NCBI RefSeq assembly: GCF_027595165.1
Contig: NZ_CP097291.1
Span: 2,480,001 to 2,544,000, forward strand
Direction: 5' to 3'
DNA from: Providencia sp. PROV188
Lineage (GTDB): Bacteria; Pseudomonadota; Gammaproteobacteria; Enterobacterales; Enterobacteriaceae
DNA length: 64,000 nucleotides
Shown: positions 32,902 through 43,483 of the stretch, piece after piece
Numbering within the stretch: position 1 is the stretch's first letter
How the letters are laid out: every line of letters starts with the position of its first letter
The notes under the pieces: generated by a model
The model's input: the letters and a program-made list of their open reading frames with translations, nothing else
What the model was told of the DNA's origin: nothing
Database searches by the model: none
Translations under genes and position numbers: made by a program

Positions 32902-33810
32902 TTATTTTAAATCGTCAACATAGCCCAGACTGCGCAGTGCTCTTTCGTCATCTGCCCAACCGGATTTAACTTTAACCCAAAGCTCTAAGTGAACTTTCGT
33001 TTCAAACAGGCGTTCCATATCAATACGAGCTTCTGTACCAATGGTTTTCAGCTTGCTACCTTTATTACCGATAACCATTTTTTTCTGGCCTTCACGCTCA
33101 ACTAAAATCAGACCGTTGATATGGTAGCCGCCTTTATCCATCTCTTTAAACTGTTCAATTTCAACAGTCACAGAGTACGGTAACTCATCACCTAAGAAAC
33201 GCATCAGTTTTTCACGGATAATTTCAGAAGCCATAAAACGCTGAGAGCGGTCTGTAATATAGTCTTCAGGGAAGTGGTGAATAGCTTCAGGGATATGCTG
33301 TTTCACAATCTTCGCGATGGTATCAACACCAGTGCCTTTTTCTGCACTGATTGGTACGACATCCAAGAAATTCATTTTTTGGCTGATCATACCGATGTGT
33401 GGCAGTAAGCTGGTTTTATCCACCACATTATCAATTTTGTTGATCGCCAAAATAACTGGGCAACGTAAGCTAGATAGCTTGTTCAGCACCATTTCATCAT
33501 CTGGTGTCCAGTGGGTACCTTCAACCACAAAAATAACCAATTCAACATCGCCAATAGAGCTAGATGCTGCGCGGTTCATCAAACGGTTAATCGCTCTTTT
33601 TTCTTCGATGTGAAGACCAGGGGTATCGACATAGATAATTTGGTAATTATCTTCTGTGTGGATCCCCATAATACGGTGGCGAGTTGTCTGAGGCTTTCTC
33701 GATGTGATCGAGACTTTTTGCCCCAGTAACTGGTTTAACAGTGTTGATTTCCCAACATTTGGTCGTCCAACTATGGCAACAAAACCACAGTGGGATTGTA
33801 ATTCACTCAT
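32902..33810 (-). CDS. era: GTPase Era, 16S rRNA maturation
   Basis: Ras-like GTPase binding the 3' end of 16S rRNA during 30S assembly. The 302 residues carry G1 [14 protein letters not shown]3 DTPGLH and G4 NKID, and a C-terminal KH domain with [17 protein letters not shown]. The start overlaps the rnc stop by 4 bases, so translation is coupled to rnc. Confidence 0.97.
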   Translation of the reverse strand: MSELQSHCGFVAIVGRPNVGKSTLLNQLLGQKVSITSRKPQTTRHRIMGIHTEDNYQIIYVDTPGLHIEEKRAINRLMNRAASSSIGDVELVIFVVEGTHWTPDDEMVLNKLSSLRCPVILAINKIDNVVDKTSLLPHIGMISQKMNFLDVVPISAEKGTGVDTIAKIVKQHIPEAIHHFPEDYITDRSQRFMASEIIREKLMRFLGDELPYSVTVEIEQFKEMDKGGYHINGLILVEREGQKKMVIGNKGSKLKTIGTEARIDMERLFETKVHLELWVKVKSGWADDERALRSLGYVDDLK

Positions 33811-34487
33811 TCAATCTCCAAGATTTTCAATGCTTGTTCTGCTGCGGCTTGCTCCGCTTTACGACGGCTTGAACCTATGCCGTTAATCGGCTCTTCAATG
33901 CCGCTCACTTGGCAATGGATCGTAAATTCTTGATCATGAGCTTCACCTTTCACATGTACCACTAAATAGTTCGGCAGTGGAAGATGACGTCCTTGCAGAT
34001 ATTCTTGTAGCCGCGTTTTCGGGTCTTTTTGTTTATCACCCGGACTAATTTCATCCAATCTTACTTTGTACCATGCCAGAATGATCTCTTCGATAGTTTG
34101 AATATTACTGTCGAGGAAAATCCCACCAATTAAGGCTTCAACGGTATCAGCTAAGATTGATTCTCGGCGGAAACCGCCACTTTTTAATTCACCCGGGCCT
34201 AAACGTAAACATTCACCGAGTTCAAATTCACGGGCAATTTCAGCCAGTGTATTTCCACGCACTAACGTTGCGCGCATACGGCTCATATCACCTTCATCCA
34301 CCTTAGGAAAACGATGATAGAGATCGTTAGCAATCACAAAACTGAGAATTGAATCACCCAAAAATTCCAGTCTTTCATTATGTTTGCTGCTAGCACTTCT
34401 ATGAGTTAATGCCTGAATTAATAAATCATTTTGCTGGAATGTATATCCCAGCTTACGCTGTAATTTTTCTAACAAAGAGGGGTTCAT
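33807..34487 (-). CDS. rnc: Ribonuclease III
   Basis: Double-strand-specific endonuclease for rRNA and mRNA processing. The 226 residues have the catalytic signature [14 protein letters not shown], with the acidic residues, and the second acidic cluster [15 protein letters not shown]-terminal dsRNA-binding domain ends [19 protein letters not shown]. First gene of rnc-era-recO. The 282-base leader contains a 45-base hairpin that may be the target of autoregulatory cleavage. Confidence 0.97.
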   Translation of the reverse strand: MNPSLLEKLQRKLGYTFQQNDLLIQALTHRSASSKHNERLEFLGDSILSFVIANDLYHRFPKVDEGDMSRMRATLVRGNTLAEIAREFELGECLRLGPGELKSGGFRRESILADTVEALIGGIFLDSNIQTIEEIILAWYKVRLDEISPGDKQKDPKTRLQEYLQGRHLPLPNYLVVHVKGEAHDQEFTIHCQVSGIEEPINGIGSSRRKAEQAAAEQALKILEIE

Positions 34488-34523
34488 GTGCGCCCAACCA
34501 TTCTACGTTTAATAAAAAAGCAC

Positions 34524-34568
34524 ACGCAACAGACCTGTAAAATCAGCTATTTTACAAAACTGTTGCGT
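34524..34568 (-). promoter_or_regulatory. Hairpin in the rnc leader, candidate RNase III self-cleavage site
   Basis: ACGCAACAG (34524-34532) pairs with CTGTTGCGT (34560-34568). Inside it GTAAAAT (34537-34543) pairs with ATTTTAC (34549-34555) around a 5-base loop. It lies 37 bases upstream of rnc on the transcript side. In E. coli rnc mRNA is cut by RNase III in a 5' leader hairpin; the same role is inferred here. It has no T-run, so it is not a terminator. Confidence 0.6.
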
Positions 34569-34769
34569 TTGCACTGACTTCCGTCGACCATCACTCGTAA
34601 GCAATTGATATTCGAAAAATAACTTTTATGAATTATCGGAATTTAACGAGGATAGTTAATAATTAGGAAGTCAATAATGTTTAAAACAACATTATTGTAC
34701 ACTGGGTAAAATAATAATGCTTATGATAATGCGAGTTTTCTAATGAAAACCCGCATTGTCTGAAATGAA

Positions 34770-35735
34770 TTATAGAGGACCAATTCGGCTAAAGCGAATA
34801 CCTGTAGGCCATTCGTTCTCTTGTTTATCTAAACTTAACCAAATAAACACTGCACGCCCCACTAAATTTTGCTCAGGAACAAAGCCCCACATACGGCTAT
34901 CAGAGCTGTTGTCTCTATTATCCCCCATCATGAAATAGTGTTTCTCAGGCACAATCCACTCATTAAGCGGTAAACCTGGTTGTACATATTTTGATTGAGT
35001 AATGTAGTTATTAATCGTCAAAATTTGGTGCGTAACGGTATCTAATTTCTCACTTCGACCATATTGGCGCAGTGAGTTATTTGGTAACGCTTGGTCTACT
35101 GGGATTTGATAATTACCATATTGATTATCAACCACAGAGCTATTTTCAAATACCATTGTCCATTCACTTGGTTCTAATGGACCATAAGTGACCGGCAATT
35201 TTTCTGTGCATTTATTGTCTGCGCAGTTAGGGTAAATGGTCAGCTCTTTCGCTTCTGGGTTATAAATGATTTTATCCCCCGGCAAACCAATAACGCGTTT
35301 CACGAAGTCTACATTTGGCTCTTTCGGATATTTAAATACCGCAATATCTCCACGATTAGGCTTACCCGTTTCGATTAATGTGGTTTGAGTAATAGGATCT
35401 TTCAATCCATAAGAAAACTTCTCAACCAGCATAAAATCACCAACTAAGAGCGTTGGCATCATCGAACCTGATGGGATTTGGAACGGCTCATAAATAAACG
35501 AACGAACAATCAAAACAATGGCTAACACAGGAAAAATTGAGGTTCCCGTTTCCAGCCACGACGGACGACGAACCGCTTTCGCAAGTTCATCTTCGTTCAT
35601 TGAGCCGTTTGTTACTTCCCGCAATTTTTTAAGCTTCGCTTTACGTGCTGGCGCAAACTTAAATTTATCTAAGCACCAAATAATCCCTGTCACCAGTGTT
35701 GCTAGTGTGAGGATCAGGGCAAATGTGTTAGCCAT
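34770..35735 (-). CDS. lepB: Signal peptidase I
   Basis: Membrane serine protease that removes signal peptides. The 321 residues have two N-terminal hydrophobic helices (about 4-21 and 62-80), then the catalytic Ser91 (IPSGSMMPTLL) and Lys146 (NVDFVKRVIGLPGD), the same residue numbers as E. coli, and the box E segment MMGDNRDNSSDSR. It is 17 bases downstream of lepA and cotranscribed. The 282-base gap to rnc has no clear terminator besides the leader hairpin. Confidence 0.97.
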   Translation of the reverse strand: MANTFALILTLATLVTGIIWCLDKFKFAPARKAKLKKLREVTNGSMNEDELAKAVRRPSWLETGTSIFPVLAIVLIVRSFIYEPFQIPSGSMMPTLLVGDFMLVEKFSYGLKDPITQTTLIETGKPNRGDIAVFKYPKEPNVDFVKRVIGLPGDKIIYNPEAKELTIYPNCADNKCTEKLPVTYGPLEPSEWTMVFENSSVVDNQYGNYQIPVDQALPNNSLRQYGRSEKLDTVTHQILTINNYITQSKYVQPGLPLNEWIVPEKHYFMMGDNRDNSSDSRMWGFVPEQNLVGRAVFIWLSLDKQENEWPTGIRFSRIGPL

Positions 35736-35752
35736 TAAGACTCCTTGTAAAC

Positions 35753-37555
35753 TTAGCTGTCTTTACCAACGTGCAATATAGCAAGGAACGCTTCTTGTGG
35801 GAGTTCAACGTTACCCACTTGCTTCATACGTTTCTTACCGTCCTTTTGCTTCTGTAACAGTTTCTTCTTACGGCTAACGTCACCGCCATAACATTTGGCA
35901 AGAACGTTTTTGCGCAGCTGTTTCACTGTAGAACGAGCAATAATGTGGTTACCAATTGCTGCTTGGATAGCAATATCAAACTGTTGACGTGGAATAAGCT
36001 CTTTCATTTTTTCCACTAACTCACGTCCGCGGTACTGCGAGTTGCCACGGTGAGTGATCAGCGCTAAAGCGTCGACACGTTCGTTGTTGATTAACACATC
36101 CACACGCACCATGTCTGACGTTTGGAAACGCTTGAATGAATAATCTAAAGAAGCATAACCACGAGAGGTTGATTTTAAACGGTCAAAGAAATCCAGAACC
36201 ACTTCTGACATCGGAATTTCGTAGGTTAGAGAAACCTGATTCCCGTGGTAAACCATGTTGGTTTGTACGCCACGTTTTTCAATACACAGAGTGATAACGT
36301 TACCTAAATACTCTTTAGGCATCAGCATATGGCACTCAGCGATAGGCTCTCTTAACTCTTCGATGTTATTCAGCGGTGGTAATTTCGACGGACTATCCAC
36401 ATAAACAATCTCGCCGTTAGTTTGCTGAACTTCATAAACTACCGTTGGTGCCGTGGTGATCAGATCAAGATCGTATTCGCGTTCTAAACGCTCTTGAATG
36501 ATTTCCATGTGCAGTAAGCCAAGGAAACCACAACGGAAACCGAATCCTAATGCTGTTGACGTTTCTGGTTCATAGAACAAAGAAGCATCGTTCAGGCTTA
36601 ATTTACCCAATGCATCGCGGAAGGCTTCATAGTCATCAGAGCTAACAGGGAACAAACCCGCATAGACTTGAGGTTTAACTTTTTTGAAGCCTGGTAATGC
36701 TTTATCTGCTGGGTTACGAGCACCAGTTAAAGTATCCCCGACAGGTGCGCCAGTGATGTCTTTAATCGCACACACTAACCAGCCTACTTCACCGCAGTTA
36801 AGCACATCACGGTCAATTTGTTTTGGTGTGAAAATACCGAGGCGATCCGCGTTATACACGTTGCCCGTACTCATCACTTTAACTTTGTCACCTTTTTTCA
36901 ATGTTCCGCTTTTAATACGGATCAGAGAAACAACGCCTAAATAGTTATCGAACCAAGAGTCGATAATTAGCGCTTGTAACGGTGCATCGCCATCACCTTC
37001 TGGCGGTGGGATTTCTTTTACTAAACGTTCGATAACATCTTGGACACCGATACCGGTTTTCGCAGAACAACGAACAGCATCATGGGCATCAAGACCCACA
37101 ATGTCTTCAATCTCATCAGCAACACGCTCAGGATCAGCGGCTGGTAAATCAATCTTGTTAAGGACTGGAACGACTTCCAAGTCCATTTCAATTGCGGTAT
37201 AGCAGTTCGCCAAGGTTTGAGCTTCAACACCTTGCCCTGCATCCACAACTAATAATGCGCCTTCACACGCCGCCAATGAACGAGAAACTTCATAGGAGAA
37301 GTCCACGTGTCCTGGAGTGTCGATAAAGTTCAGTTGGTAAGTTTCACCATCCGCTGCTTTATAATCGAGCGTTACGCTTTGTGCTTTAATGGTGATACCA
37401 CGTTCACGTTCCAGATCCATAGAGTCTAAAACCTGAGCCGCCATTTCACGGTCAGTTAAGCCACCACAGATTTGAATAATACGATCTGACAACGTGGATT
37501 TTCCGTGGTCGATATGTGCAATGATCGAAAAGTTTCTAATGTTTTTGATTTTCAA
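35753..37555 (-). CDS. lepA: Elongation factor 4 (LepA)
   Basis: Ribosome-associated translational GTPase. The 600-residue protein begins [21 protein letters not shown] motifs include AHIDHGKST, the DTPGHVDF switch and NKIDLP. It continues with EF-G-like domains and the LepA-specific C terminus ([18 protein letters not shown]). It precedes lepB, as in E. coli. The 284-base gap upstream holds the terminator of the rpoE operon and a normal AT-rich promoter region. Confidence 0.98.
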   Translation of the reverse strand: MKIKNIRNFSIIAHIDHGKSTLSDRIIQICGGLTDREMAAQVLDSMDLERERGITIKAQSVTLDYKAADGETYQLNFIDTPGHVDFSYEVSRSLAACEGALLVVDAGQGVEAQTLANCYTAIEMDLEVVPVLNKIDLPAADPERVADEIEDIVGLDAHDAVRCSAKTGIGVQDVIERLVKEIPPPEGDGDAPLQALIIDSWFDNYLGVVSLIRIKSGTLKKGDKVKVMSTGNVYNADRLGIFTPKQIDRDVLNCGEVGWLVCAIKDITGAPVGDTLTGARNPADKALPGFKKVKPQVYAGLFPVSSDDYEAFRDALGKLSLNDASLFYEPETSTALGFGFRCGFLGLLHMEIIQERLEREYDLDLITTAPTVVYEVQQTNGEIVYVDSPSKLPPLNNIEELREPIAECHMLMPKEYLGNVITLCIEKRGVQTNMVYHGNQVSLTYEIPMSEVVLDFFDRLKSTSRGYASLDYSFKRFQTSDMVRVDVLINNERVDALALITHRGNSQYRGRELVEKMKELIPRQQFDIAIQAAIGNHIIARSTVKQLRKNVLAKCYGGDVSRKKKLLQKQKDGKKRMKQVGNVELPQEAFLAILHVGKDS

Positions 37556-37765
37556 GGTAATATCTTCTTTTAAATTGCCTTACAAAATCAGTTTTGAGCA
37601 AATTTTGCCACAAAACTAAAATGCTATGATTATCACAAGATTGCTAATTAGCAGCATTTTACATACAAGAACCCACTAACACAAAGATTCAATGTAAAAC
37701 AACTGTAAACTAGCCAAAGTTGAATGAGTTACTTATTTCATTTTTCTTCATTTTTGAACGACCAA

Positions 37766-37820
37766 AAACAAAATCGCCTGTAGTAAAAAGCTTATGTCGT
37801 GAAAGCTTAGCTACAGGCGA
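37766..37820 (-). terminator. Terminator of the rpoE-rseABC operon
   Basis: TCGCCTGTAG (37774-37783) pairs with CTACAGGCGA (37811-37820), with an inner AAGCTT/AAGCTT pair. On the minus strand it is followed by ATTTTGTTTTT. It is 20 bases after the rseC stop. Confidence 0.85.
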
Positions 37821-37839
37821 TGATGTGAGACAATGGCAT

Positions 37840-38304
37840 TCAACCATGTGTTTGAACGCTGATTTCGCCGGGGGGCAGCCCTATTTGTAAAACGATAGGC
37901 TGAAAATCGATTTTATTGCGCCAACGTGAAGCCATTTCTCTCGCAGTGAAAAAGCCAGCAAACCCACCGAAAATGCCTGCTAATGCAACCCATACCTGCT
38001 CAAATTCAGCTAATTGAGCCAATGCGGCAAATATAAACAATCCAACCAATGGCGTTAAATAGACTAACATAGCAGAACGTAGCAAGCTTCCTTCAGGAAT
38101 ACCTACTTCAATTTTTTGTCCAACAACCAAAGGCTGTTCAACTTCAATTTCCAATTCGTGCTCTGTGTTAGGTCCTATTTTGTTTAAAGCATATGAACCG
38201 CAAGCCGCACGAGCGCTGCAACTTCCACATCCGGCTGAAGAGCCATAACGCAATAACGCTCGTCCTTTCTGCCACCTAACTACCGTTGCCCATTCTTTTA
38301 CCAT
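37840..38304 (-). CDS. rseC: SoxR-reducing / sigma-E modulator RseC
   Basis: Inner-membrane protein of 154 residues that positively modulates sigma-E activity in E. coli and takes part in SoxR reduction in related systems. The N-terminal cysteine cluster CGSCSARAACGSYAL is visible, followed by two membrane helices (about 80-97 and 103-120). Last gene of rpoE-rseA-rseB-rseC, 3 bases after rseB and followed by a strong terminator. Confidence 0.93.
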   Translation of the reverse strand: MVKEWATVVRWQKGRALLRYGSSAGCGSCSARAACGSYALNKIGPNTEHELEIEVEQPLVVGQKIEVGIPEGSLLRSAMLVYLTPLVGLFIFAALAQLAEFEQVWVALAGIFGGFAGFFTAREMASRWRNKIDFQPIVLQIGLPPGEISVQTHG

Positions 38305-38307
38305 GAT

Positions 38308-39258
38308 TTACTCCCGAAACTGAATGCTACTCGCAATTAACTGGGATGTTGATAGCGGTAGCTCCCCTATTATCGTAATCACATTTTGCTTTTGAGTCAT
38401 GGTGTAAATTGTGCGGCGACCATTTTGTAGCGGCTGATCCAGTAAAGGACCTTTCGATGTTTTTGTCACATTAACCGAAAAGGTGAATAACCCATCGCTG
38501 AACATCGCTGTTTCAATGATGTCATCATCACTCAATTTTCGCGTAGAGCGAGACACTTCCTCAAAGCCTGGAGGCAGCATTCCCACCCGCCATTTAAATG
38601 ATGGGTTTTCATTTTTTGGCGATACCAATAATGGTGGTAAATTCACATTACTGAGGGATTTCAATGAATCTTGTACATTTTTGCTATCTAAAACAGTCGA
38701 AATTACCCGGAACTGTTCCAGTGTTTGATTATTGTTGTCGAGCAAATCAACACGCAGTGGCAATTTAGTTTCTTCATCGATTAGTAACACATAATTAAAT
38801 CGAGAATTATCTTTTGAAATAATACGGATGACTAATGCGGGTCTATCACCAATATGCGTACGGCCAGCATCAATAAAATTATAATAAGGCTGAATTTTTT
38901 GGTAATCAGCAAAAAGTACCGTAGGTAAGTTATCAATGATATGTTCGCCATTCAGGCTAAACGCATCGAATCCCGGTTCAAAATAACTAATTCGGTTGCC
39001 ATTTTGTACTATTTCTCGGCGAGATGAATCCATTTGGATCATTTGAGAAATAGGAACACCATTGATAATCGCATGGCGATAGCGCACTGGAACGATATTT
39101 TGCGGATTGAATGTCATAAACGACATTTCATATGACAGGTTCTGGGCAGCCGTTCCCATTTCTTTGAAAAGAACATCGGCATCCGTAGATGATGCCGACG
39201 CTTGATTAGATATAATCAGGCTGCCCGTCAGGCAGAGGACGGATAACCATTTATTCAT
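38308..39258 (-). CDS. rseB: Periplasmic sigma-E regulator RseB
   Basis: Binds the periplasmic domain of RseA and protects it from DegS, and senses mislocalised lipoprotein/LPS. The 316-residue protein has a signal peptide (MNKWLSVLCLTGSLIISNQASA) given here only as its hydrophobic core LSVLCLTGSLIIS with cleavage after QASA. The LolA-like N-terminal domain is followed by a smaller C-terminal domain (FKWRVGMLPPGFEEVSRS). The start codon overlaps the rseA stop by one base. Confidence 0.94.
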   Translation of the reverse strand: MNKWLSVLCLTGSLIISNQASASSTDADVLFKEMGTAAQNLSYEMSFMTFNPQNIVPVRYRHAIINGVPISQMIQMDSSRREIVQNGNRISYFEPGFDAFSLNGEHIIDNLPTVLFADYQKIQPYYNFIDAGRTHIGDRPALVIRIISKDNSRFNYVLLIDEETKLPLRVDLLDNNNQTLEQFRVISTVLDSKNVQDSLKSLSNVNLPPLLVSPKNENPSFKWRVGMLPPGFEEVSRSTRKLSDDDIIETAMFSDGLFTFSVNVTKTSKGPLLDQPLQNGRRTIYTMTQKQNVITIIGELPLSTSQLIASSIQFRE

Positions 39259-39881
39259 TATTGCAGTTTAACCCCTGCTGATGCGGTATTTTTATCACTG
39301 TCTTGATGTGGCTGATTCAGCATCGAACGTCTTTCAATTTCATACTGTTGCAGCATGGCATTGATACGTTGATTCTGTTGTTCGATTTGCTGAGACTGTT
39401 GCTCAGTGCCAAACAATTGGCTATCTGAAATATTTAAGCTAACTGGCGCACCACGTCCGACAGGAACAGTATTAAATACAGGATCATCCACAGTAGAATC
39501 GACGCTATTGCTTTGATTGTATTGTTGAACACCCACAATTACAGCGAGTGATACACATGCAGCCACACCGATTTGCGTAATTTGGCTAGCCCATGGACGA
39601 ATTTTGTTCCAAAACGGGAAACCACTCCAGCTTGCAGGTTCTGGTTGTGATTCAACAACTGCTTGAGGATTAATTCGCACCGGTTCATTTTCCAGCGCTG
39701 CCGCAACTTTACTTGCAATATCAAAATGAATGACATCGCCTGTATCATTACGCAGAGTATCACGAACAAGATGATAGCTCTCCCAACGTTGCTTTAACGT
39801 TGAATCACATGAAATGGTGTTAATAAGTTCTAAATCTAGAGCTTCACCATCCATCATTGCGGAAAGTTTCTCTCTTTGCAT
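39258..39881 (-). CDS. rseA: Anti-sigma-E factor RseA
   Basis: Single-pass inner-membrane anti-sigma factor that holds sigma E until cleaved by DegS and RseP. The start MQREKLSAMMDGEALD is an ATG; the longer reading begins at a TTG two codons earlier. The cytoplasmic domain has WESYHLVRDTLRNDTGDVIHFDIA. The membrane segment is ITQIGVAACVSLAVIVGVQ near residues 100-118. The periplasmic part is Gln-rich and ends in Gln, but lacks the YVF/YQF-like residues by eye. 207 residues against 216 in E. coli. Confidence 0.95.
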   Translation of the reverse strand: MQREKLSAMMDGEALDLELINTISCDSTLKQRWESYHLVRDTLRNDTGDVIHFDIASKVAAALENEPVRINPQAVVESQPEPASWSGFPFWNKIRPWASQITQIGVAACVSLAVIVGVQQYNQSNSVDSTVDDPVFNTVPVGRGAPVSLNISDSQLFGTEQQSQQIEQQNQRINAMLQQYEIERRSMLNQPHQDSDKNTASAGVKLQ

Positions 39882-39938
39882 GCCCAATTACCTTCAGTTA
39901 ATTGCTCACAGTTAAATGGTAACTCGCGACCCAACCAA

Positions 39939-40517
39939 TTAATGTTGTTGGATCAACGGCTGAACTTTTTCATCAATTGCTTCCCTTGCTCTAAAGATCC
40001 GTGATCGAACGGTACCCACAGGGCAATCCATCACTTCGGCTATCTCTTCGTAGCTTAAGCCATCAAGTTCACGTAGCGTGATTGCCATTCGGAGATCTTC
40101 TGGCAGTGACTCAATGGTACGGAAAACAACTCGCTTTAATTCATCAGACAACATTAAGTTCTCTGGGTTCGAAATTTCTTTTAATGCGCCGGCTGATTCG
40201 AAGTTTTCTGCGTCGCTTGCTTCTAGATCTGACGCGGGAGGACGTCTATCTTGCGCGACTAAGTAGTTCTTTGCCGTGTTGACAGCAATTCGATAAAGCC
40301 AAGTATAAAAGGCACTGTCGCCACGGAACGAGCCGATTGCACGATAAGCCTTAATAAACGACTCTTGTGCAACATCAGGTACATCCGCTTGCGGTACATA
40401 ACGAGAAACGAGACTTGCAACCTTATGCTGGTATTTAATCACCAGTAAATTGAAAGCTTGTTGATCGCCTTTTTGTACTTTCTCAACCAATATTTGGTCT
40501 GTCAGCTGCTCGCTCAT
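39939..40517 (-). CDS. rpoE: RNA polymerase sigma factor RpoE (sigma E)
   Basis: ECF sigma factor for envelope stress. The start MSEQLTDQILVEKVQKGD gives 192 residues, close to the E. coli 191. Region 2 has SLVSRYVPQADVPDVAQESF and SFRGDSAFYTWLYRIAVNTAK. Region 4 has LPEDLRMAITLRELDGLSYEEIAEVMDCPVGTVRSRIFRA, here recognised by its core GLSYEEIAEVMDCPVGTV. First gene of the rpoE-rseABC operon, divergent from nadB. A sigma-E type promoter lies upstream, which fits autoregulation. Confidence 0.98.
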   Translation of the reverse strand: MSEQLTDQILVEKVQKGDQQAFNLLVIKYQHKVASLVSRYVPQADVPDVAQESFIKAYRAIGSFRGDSAFYTWLYRIAVNTAKNYLVAQDRRPPASDLEASDAENFESAGALKEISNPENLMLSDELKRVVFRTIESLPEDLRMAITLRELDGLSYEEIAEVMDCPVGTVRSRIFRAREAIDEKVQPLIQQH

Positions 40518-40594
40518 TCCAGGAACCATCTCCTGAACACAGATTGATAATGACTTAACTTGTTCATCTTCTCCCTTCCTTAAGCAAGCCTAAC

Positions 40595-40622
40595 TTCGAG
40601 TAATAAAAACTGATGAAGTTCA
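40595..40622 (-). promoter_or_regulatory. Candidate sigma-E promoter of rpoE
   Basis: On the minus strand TGAACTT (40616-40622) and TCGAA (40595-40599) are 16 bases apart, close to the sigma-E pattern GGAACTT-N16-TCTGA. It lies about 80 bases before rpoE. The rest of the 431-base rpoE-nadB gap is AT-rich (40623-40948) with no other element I can assign. Confidence 0.55.
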
Positions 40623-40948
40623 ATTTATTCCAAAAATAATCGAAAATAATTTCAAAAAATGGGATCGATGTTTCTTAATCGATCTCATTGATCCTTGTGA
40701 GCACTACCTAATAGTATACACAAAACAGGCATATCTACGGCATGATTACGTGGAATTTATTCATTCACATTGGCACTTTTCATTTAGCCAATAGTTTTTT
40801 CCAAAATAAATGATGATTTTCCAAATAAACTAAAGTGTAGCTAAATAATATAGTTCTTTAAGAACTCAAAATGCGATTAATACATAGTCACAAGCAGCTC
40901 GATAGGCTAACATAAAATTCTCTATAGAAACACAACACACAAACACTT

Positions 40949-42550
40949 ATGAACGCATCCACACAGCATGACACTGATATTTTAATCATTGGAAGTGGTG
41001 TCGCAGGATTATCAGCCGCACTCCGGCTTGCACCCTTTCATCAAGTTACTATTCTCAGCAAAAGCACCCTCAGTGATGGTGCATCTTATTACGCTCAGGG
41101 CGGAATAGCCGCCGTTTTCGATGACACCGACAGCATAGAATCCCATGTTAATGACACGCTTGTGGCTGGCGCGGGGATCTGCGAAAAGAGCGCCGTAGAG
41201 TTTATTGCATCAAACGCCAAACATTGTGTTCAATGGCTGATTGACCAAGGGGTTTTATTTGATACCGAAGTCAACGAAACAGGGGAAACTCAGTATCACC
41301 TCACCCGAGAAGGCGGACACAGTCATCGCCGTATTTTGCATCATGCAGATGCCACCGGAAAAGAGGTTGAAACCACCCTTGTTAATCTTGCTTTCGAACA
41401 CCCGAATATCCAGATCAAAGAACGCTACAATGCGGTTGATCTGATCCTCGAAGATAAAACCCAACAAAATACCCGCTCCCGTATTGTCGGTGCCTATGTT
41501 TGGAATCGCCAAAAAGAGCAAGTCGAAACTATACGAGCAAAAACTATCGTCTTAGCCACAGGTGGCGCTGCGAAGGTTTATCAATACACCACCAACCCTG
41601 ATATCTCATCCGGTGATGGTATTGCCATGGCATGGCGGGCAGGCTGCCGCGTAGCTAATTTGGAATTTAACCAGTTTCATCCAACCTGTTTATTCCACCC
41701 TCAAGCACGTAATTTCCTACTCACCGAAGCTTTACGAGGTGAAGGCGCTCACTTAAAACGCCCTGATGGTAGCCGATTCATGCCAGATTATGACGCGCGT
41801 TGTGAATTAGCACCGCGGGATATTGTCGCCAGAGCTATCGACCATGAAATGAAACGCCTCGGGGCAGACTGCATGTATCTGGACATCAGCCACAAATCCC
41901 CTGAGTTTATTCAGCACCACTTCCCCACCATTTATGCCAAATTACTCACCTTAGGTTTAGATTTAACCCAAGAGCCGATCCCGATAGTTCCCGCAGCACA
42001 CTATACCTGCGGCGGCGTTGTTGTTGACCCGACAGGCATGACAGATGTGCCGAATCTTTATGCTATTGGTGAAGTGAGTTATACCGGGCTACATGGTGCC
42101 AATCGCATGGCGTCCAACTCATTACTTGAATGTCTAGTTTATGGGTGGGCTGCCGCAGAAAATATCATCAAAACGATCAACCAGATCCCTGAGGTTTCTG
42201 AACTCCCTGAATGGGATGAAAGCCGAGTCCATAACTCTGACGAACAAGTTGTCATCCAGCATAACTGGCATGAGTTACGCTTATTTATGTGGGATTACAT
42301 GGGGATAGTAAGAACCACAAAACGCCTTGAACGCGCTTTGCGTCGTATTCATTTACTTCAACAAGAAATTAATGATTACTATGCTAATTTCCGCATCTCC
42401 AATAACTTACTGGAACTACGCAACTTAGTCCAAGTTGCAGAACTAATGGTGCGCTGCGCCTTAGAACGTAAAGAGAGTCGCGGTTTGCACTATACCTTAG
42501 ACTACCCTGAACTTTTACCCGATTCTGGTCCAACCGTTTTAACCCGCTAA
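40949..42550 (+). CDS. nadB: L-aspartate oxidase
   Basis: FAD enzyme that oxidises L-aspartate to iminoaspartate for de novo NAD synthesis with NadA. The 533 residues begin with the dinucleotide-binding [17 protein letters not shown]. Active-site segments follow: [49 protein letters not shown] and [13 protein letters not shown]. No clear Shine-Dalgarno precedes the ATG, but the N terminus aligns with the family. Next to rpoE (divergent), as in E. coli. Confidence 0.97.
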   Translation: MNASTQHDTDILIIGSGVAGLSAALRLAPFHQVTILSKSTLSDGASYYAQGGIAAVFDDTDSIESHVNDTLVAGAGICEKSAVEFIASNAKHCVQWLIDQGVLFDTEVNETGETQYHLTREGGHSHRRILHHADATGKEVETTLVNLAFEHPNIQIKERYNAVDLILEDKTQQNTRSRIVGAYVWNRQKEQVETIRAKTIVLATGGAAKVYQYTTNPDISSGDGIAMAWRAGCRVANLEFNQFHPTCLFHPQARNFLLTEALRGEGAHLKRPDGSRFMPDYDARCELAPRDIVARAIDHEMKRLGADCMYLDISHKSPEFIQHHFPTIYAKLLTLGLDLTQEPIPIVPAAHYTCGGVVVDPTGMTDVPNLYAIGEVSYTGLHGANRMASNSLLECLVYGWAAAENIIKTINQIPEVSELPEWDESRVHNSDEQVVIQHNWHELRLFMWDYMGIVRTTKRLERALRRIHLLQQEINDYYANFRISNNLLELRNLVQVAELMVRCALERKESRGLHYTLDYPELLPDSGPTVLTR

Positions 42551-42558
42551 TATTCACC

Positions 42559-42591
42559 GCCTATCTGTGCATTAGCCGCAGATAGGCTTTT
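42559..42591 (+). terminator. Terminator after nadB
   Basis: GCCTATCTG (42559-42567) pairs with CAGATAGGC (42579-42587), followed by TTTTA. It lies between convergent nadB and trmN6. Confidence 0.78.
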
Positions 42592-43324
42592 AATACTTAA
42601 GATAAAATGGCTGGATCAACGAGATAAACTCATCCGTATAGCTATCATCTGGTTGTTTCAATGTTAAAGACGAAATAACCGGTTCCATCATCTTAATCGC
42701 CAACCCTAATAGCATCCGATGATATGGTGTATGGGCTTTATCCTGAACTTGCGCGCGATAGGCTAAATACCAACCACTCGCCATTGCCATCGCTTCGACT
42801 TTCTGCCCTACATCATAAGGCAATACCAAACAAAAAATCCCGTCTGGTGCCAAGCATCGTTTCGCGCTATCTAGTAATACTTGGTGAGTAAGTGTTCCGG
42901 TATAGCGAGCTTGATCGCGTTTTTCATCCCGACACGCTACCGCGGGCTCAAAATAAGGAGGATTACTCACGATTAATTCATACTGATGGTTAGGCTGTTC
43001 GCTAAACGTAATAATGTCCTGATGGAACACTCGCAGCCGTTCAGACCATGGAGATTCATCAAAATTTTCCTGTGCTTGTAACGCCGCAGCGTCATCAAGT
43101 TCAACCGCATCAACCTGCACTTGCTCACTACGCTGAGCTAGCATTAAGGCTATTAATCCGCTCCCACTGCCTATGTCCAGCGCATATTTTGTTGCATTAA
43201 GAGGCGCCCACGCACCGAGTAATACCCCGTCAGTACCGACCTTCATCGCGCAACGATCATGAGCAACAAAAAATTGCTTGAAGGTAAACCCGCCTTTTCG
43301 ATAACTCTTTTTTTGTTCGCTCAT
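42590..43324 (-). CDS. trmN6: tRNA1(Val) (adenine-37-N6)-methyltransferase TrmN6
   Basis: SAM-dependent N6-adenine methyltransferase for A37 of tRNA-Val (YfiC). The 244 residues begin with RKGGFTFKQFFVAHDRCAMK. The SAM-binding motif is ALDIGSGSGLIALMLAQR and the catalytic motif IVSNPPYFEP. It sits convergent to nadB, as in E. coli. In E. coli srmB is the next gene on the other side; here the IclR-hutG-gltS module intervenes. Confidence 0.94.
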   Translation of the reverse strand: MSEQKKSYRKGGFTFKQFFVAHDRCAMKVGTDGVLLGAWAPLNATKYALDIGSGSGLIALMLAQRSEQVQVDAVELDDAAALQAQENFDESPWSERLRVFHQDIITFSEQPNHQYELIVSNPPYFEPAVACRDEKRDQARYTGTLTHQVLLDSAKRCLAPDGIFCLVLPYDVGQKVEAMAMASGWYLAYRAQVQDKAHTPYHRMLLGLAIKMMEPVISSLTLKQPDDSYTDEFISLIQPFYLKY

Positions 43325-43483
43325 ACTGCCACTCTGGTTTAAATAGGATTTACGTGAATATTCTCAATTTCAACCCACAAATCTGCAAATTTAATCTAAT
43401 TCTAATAATATTATTCTCGCATAATGAGAATGTGATTTGTTAGTGATTTTTTTTACTGCTAAGTTCGAGAAAAAGGAGATGCC

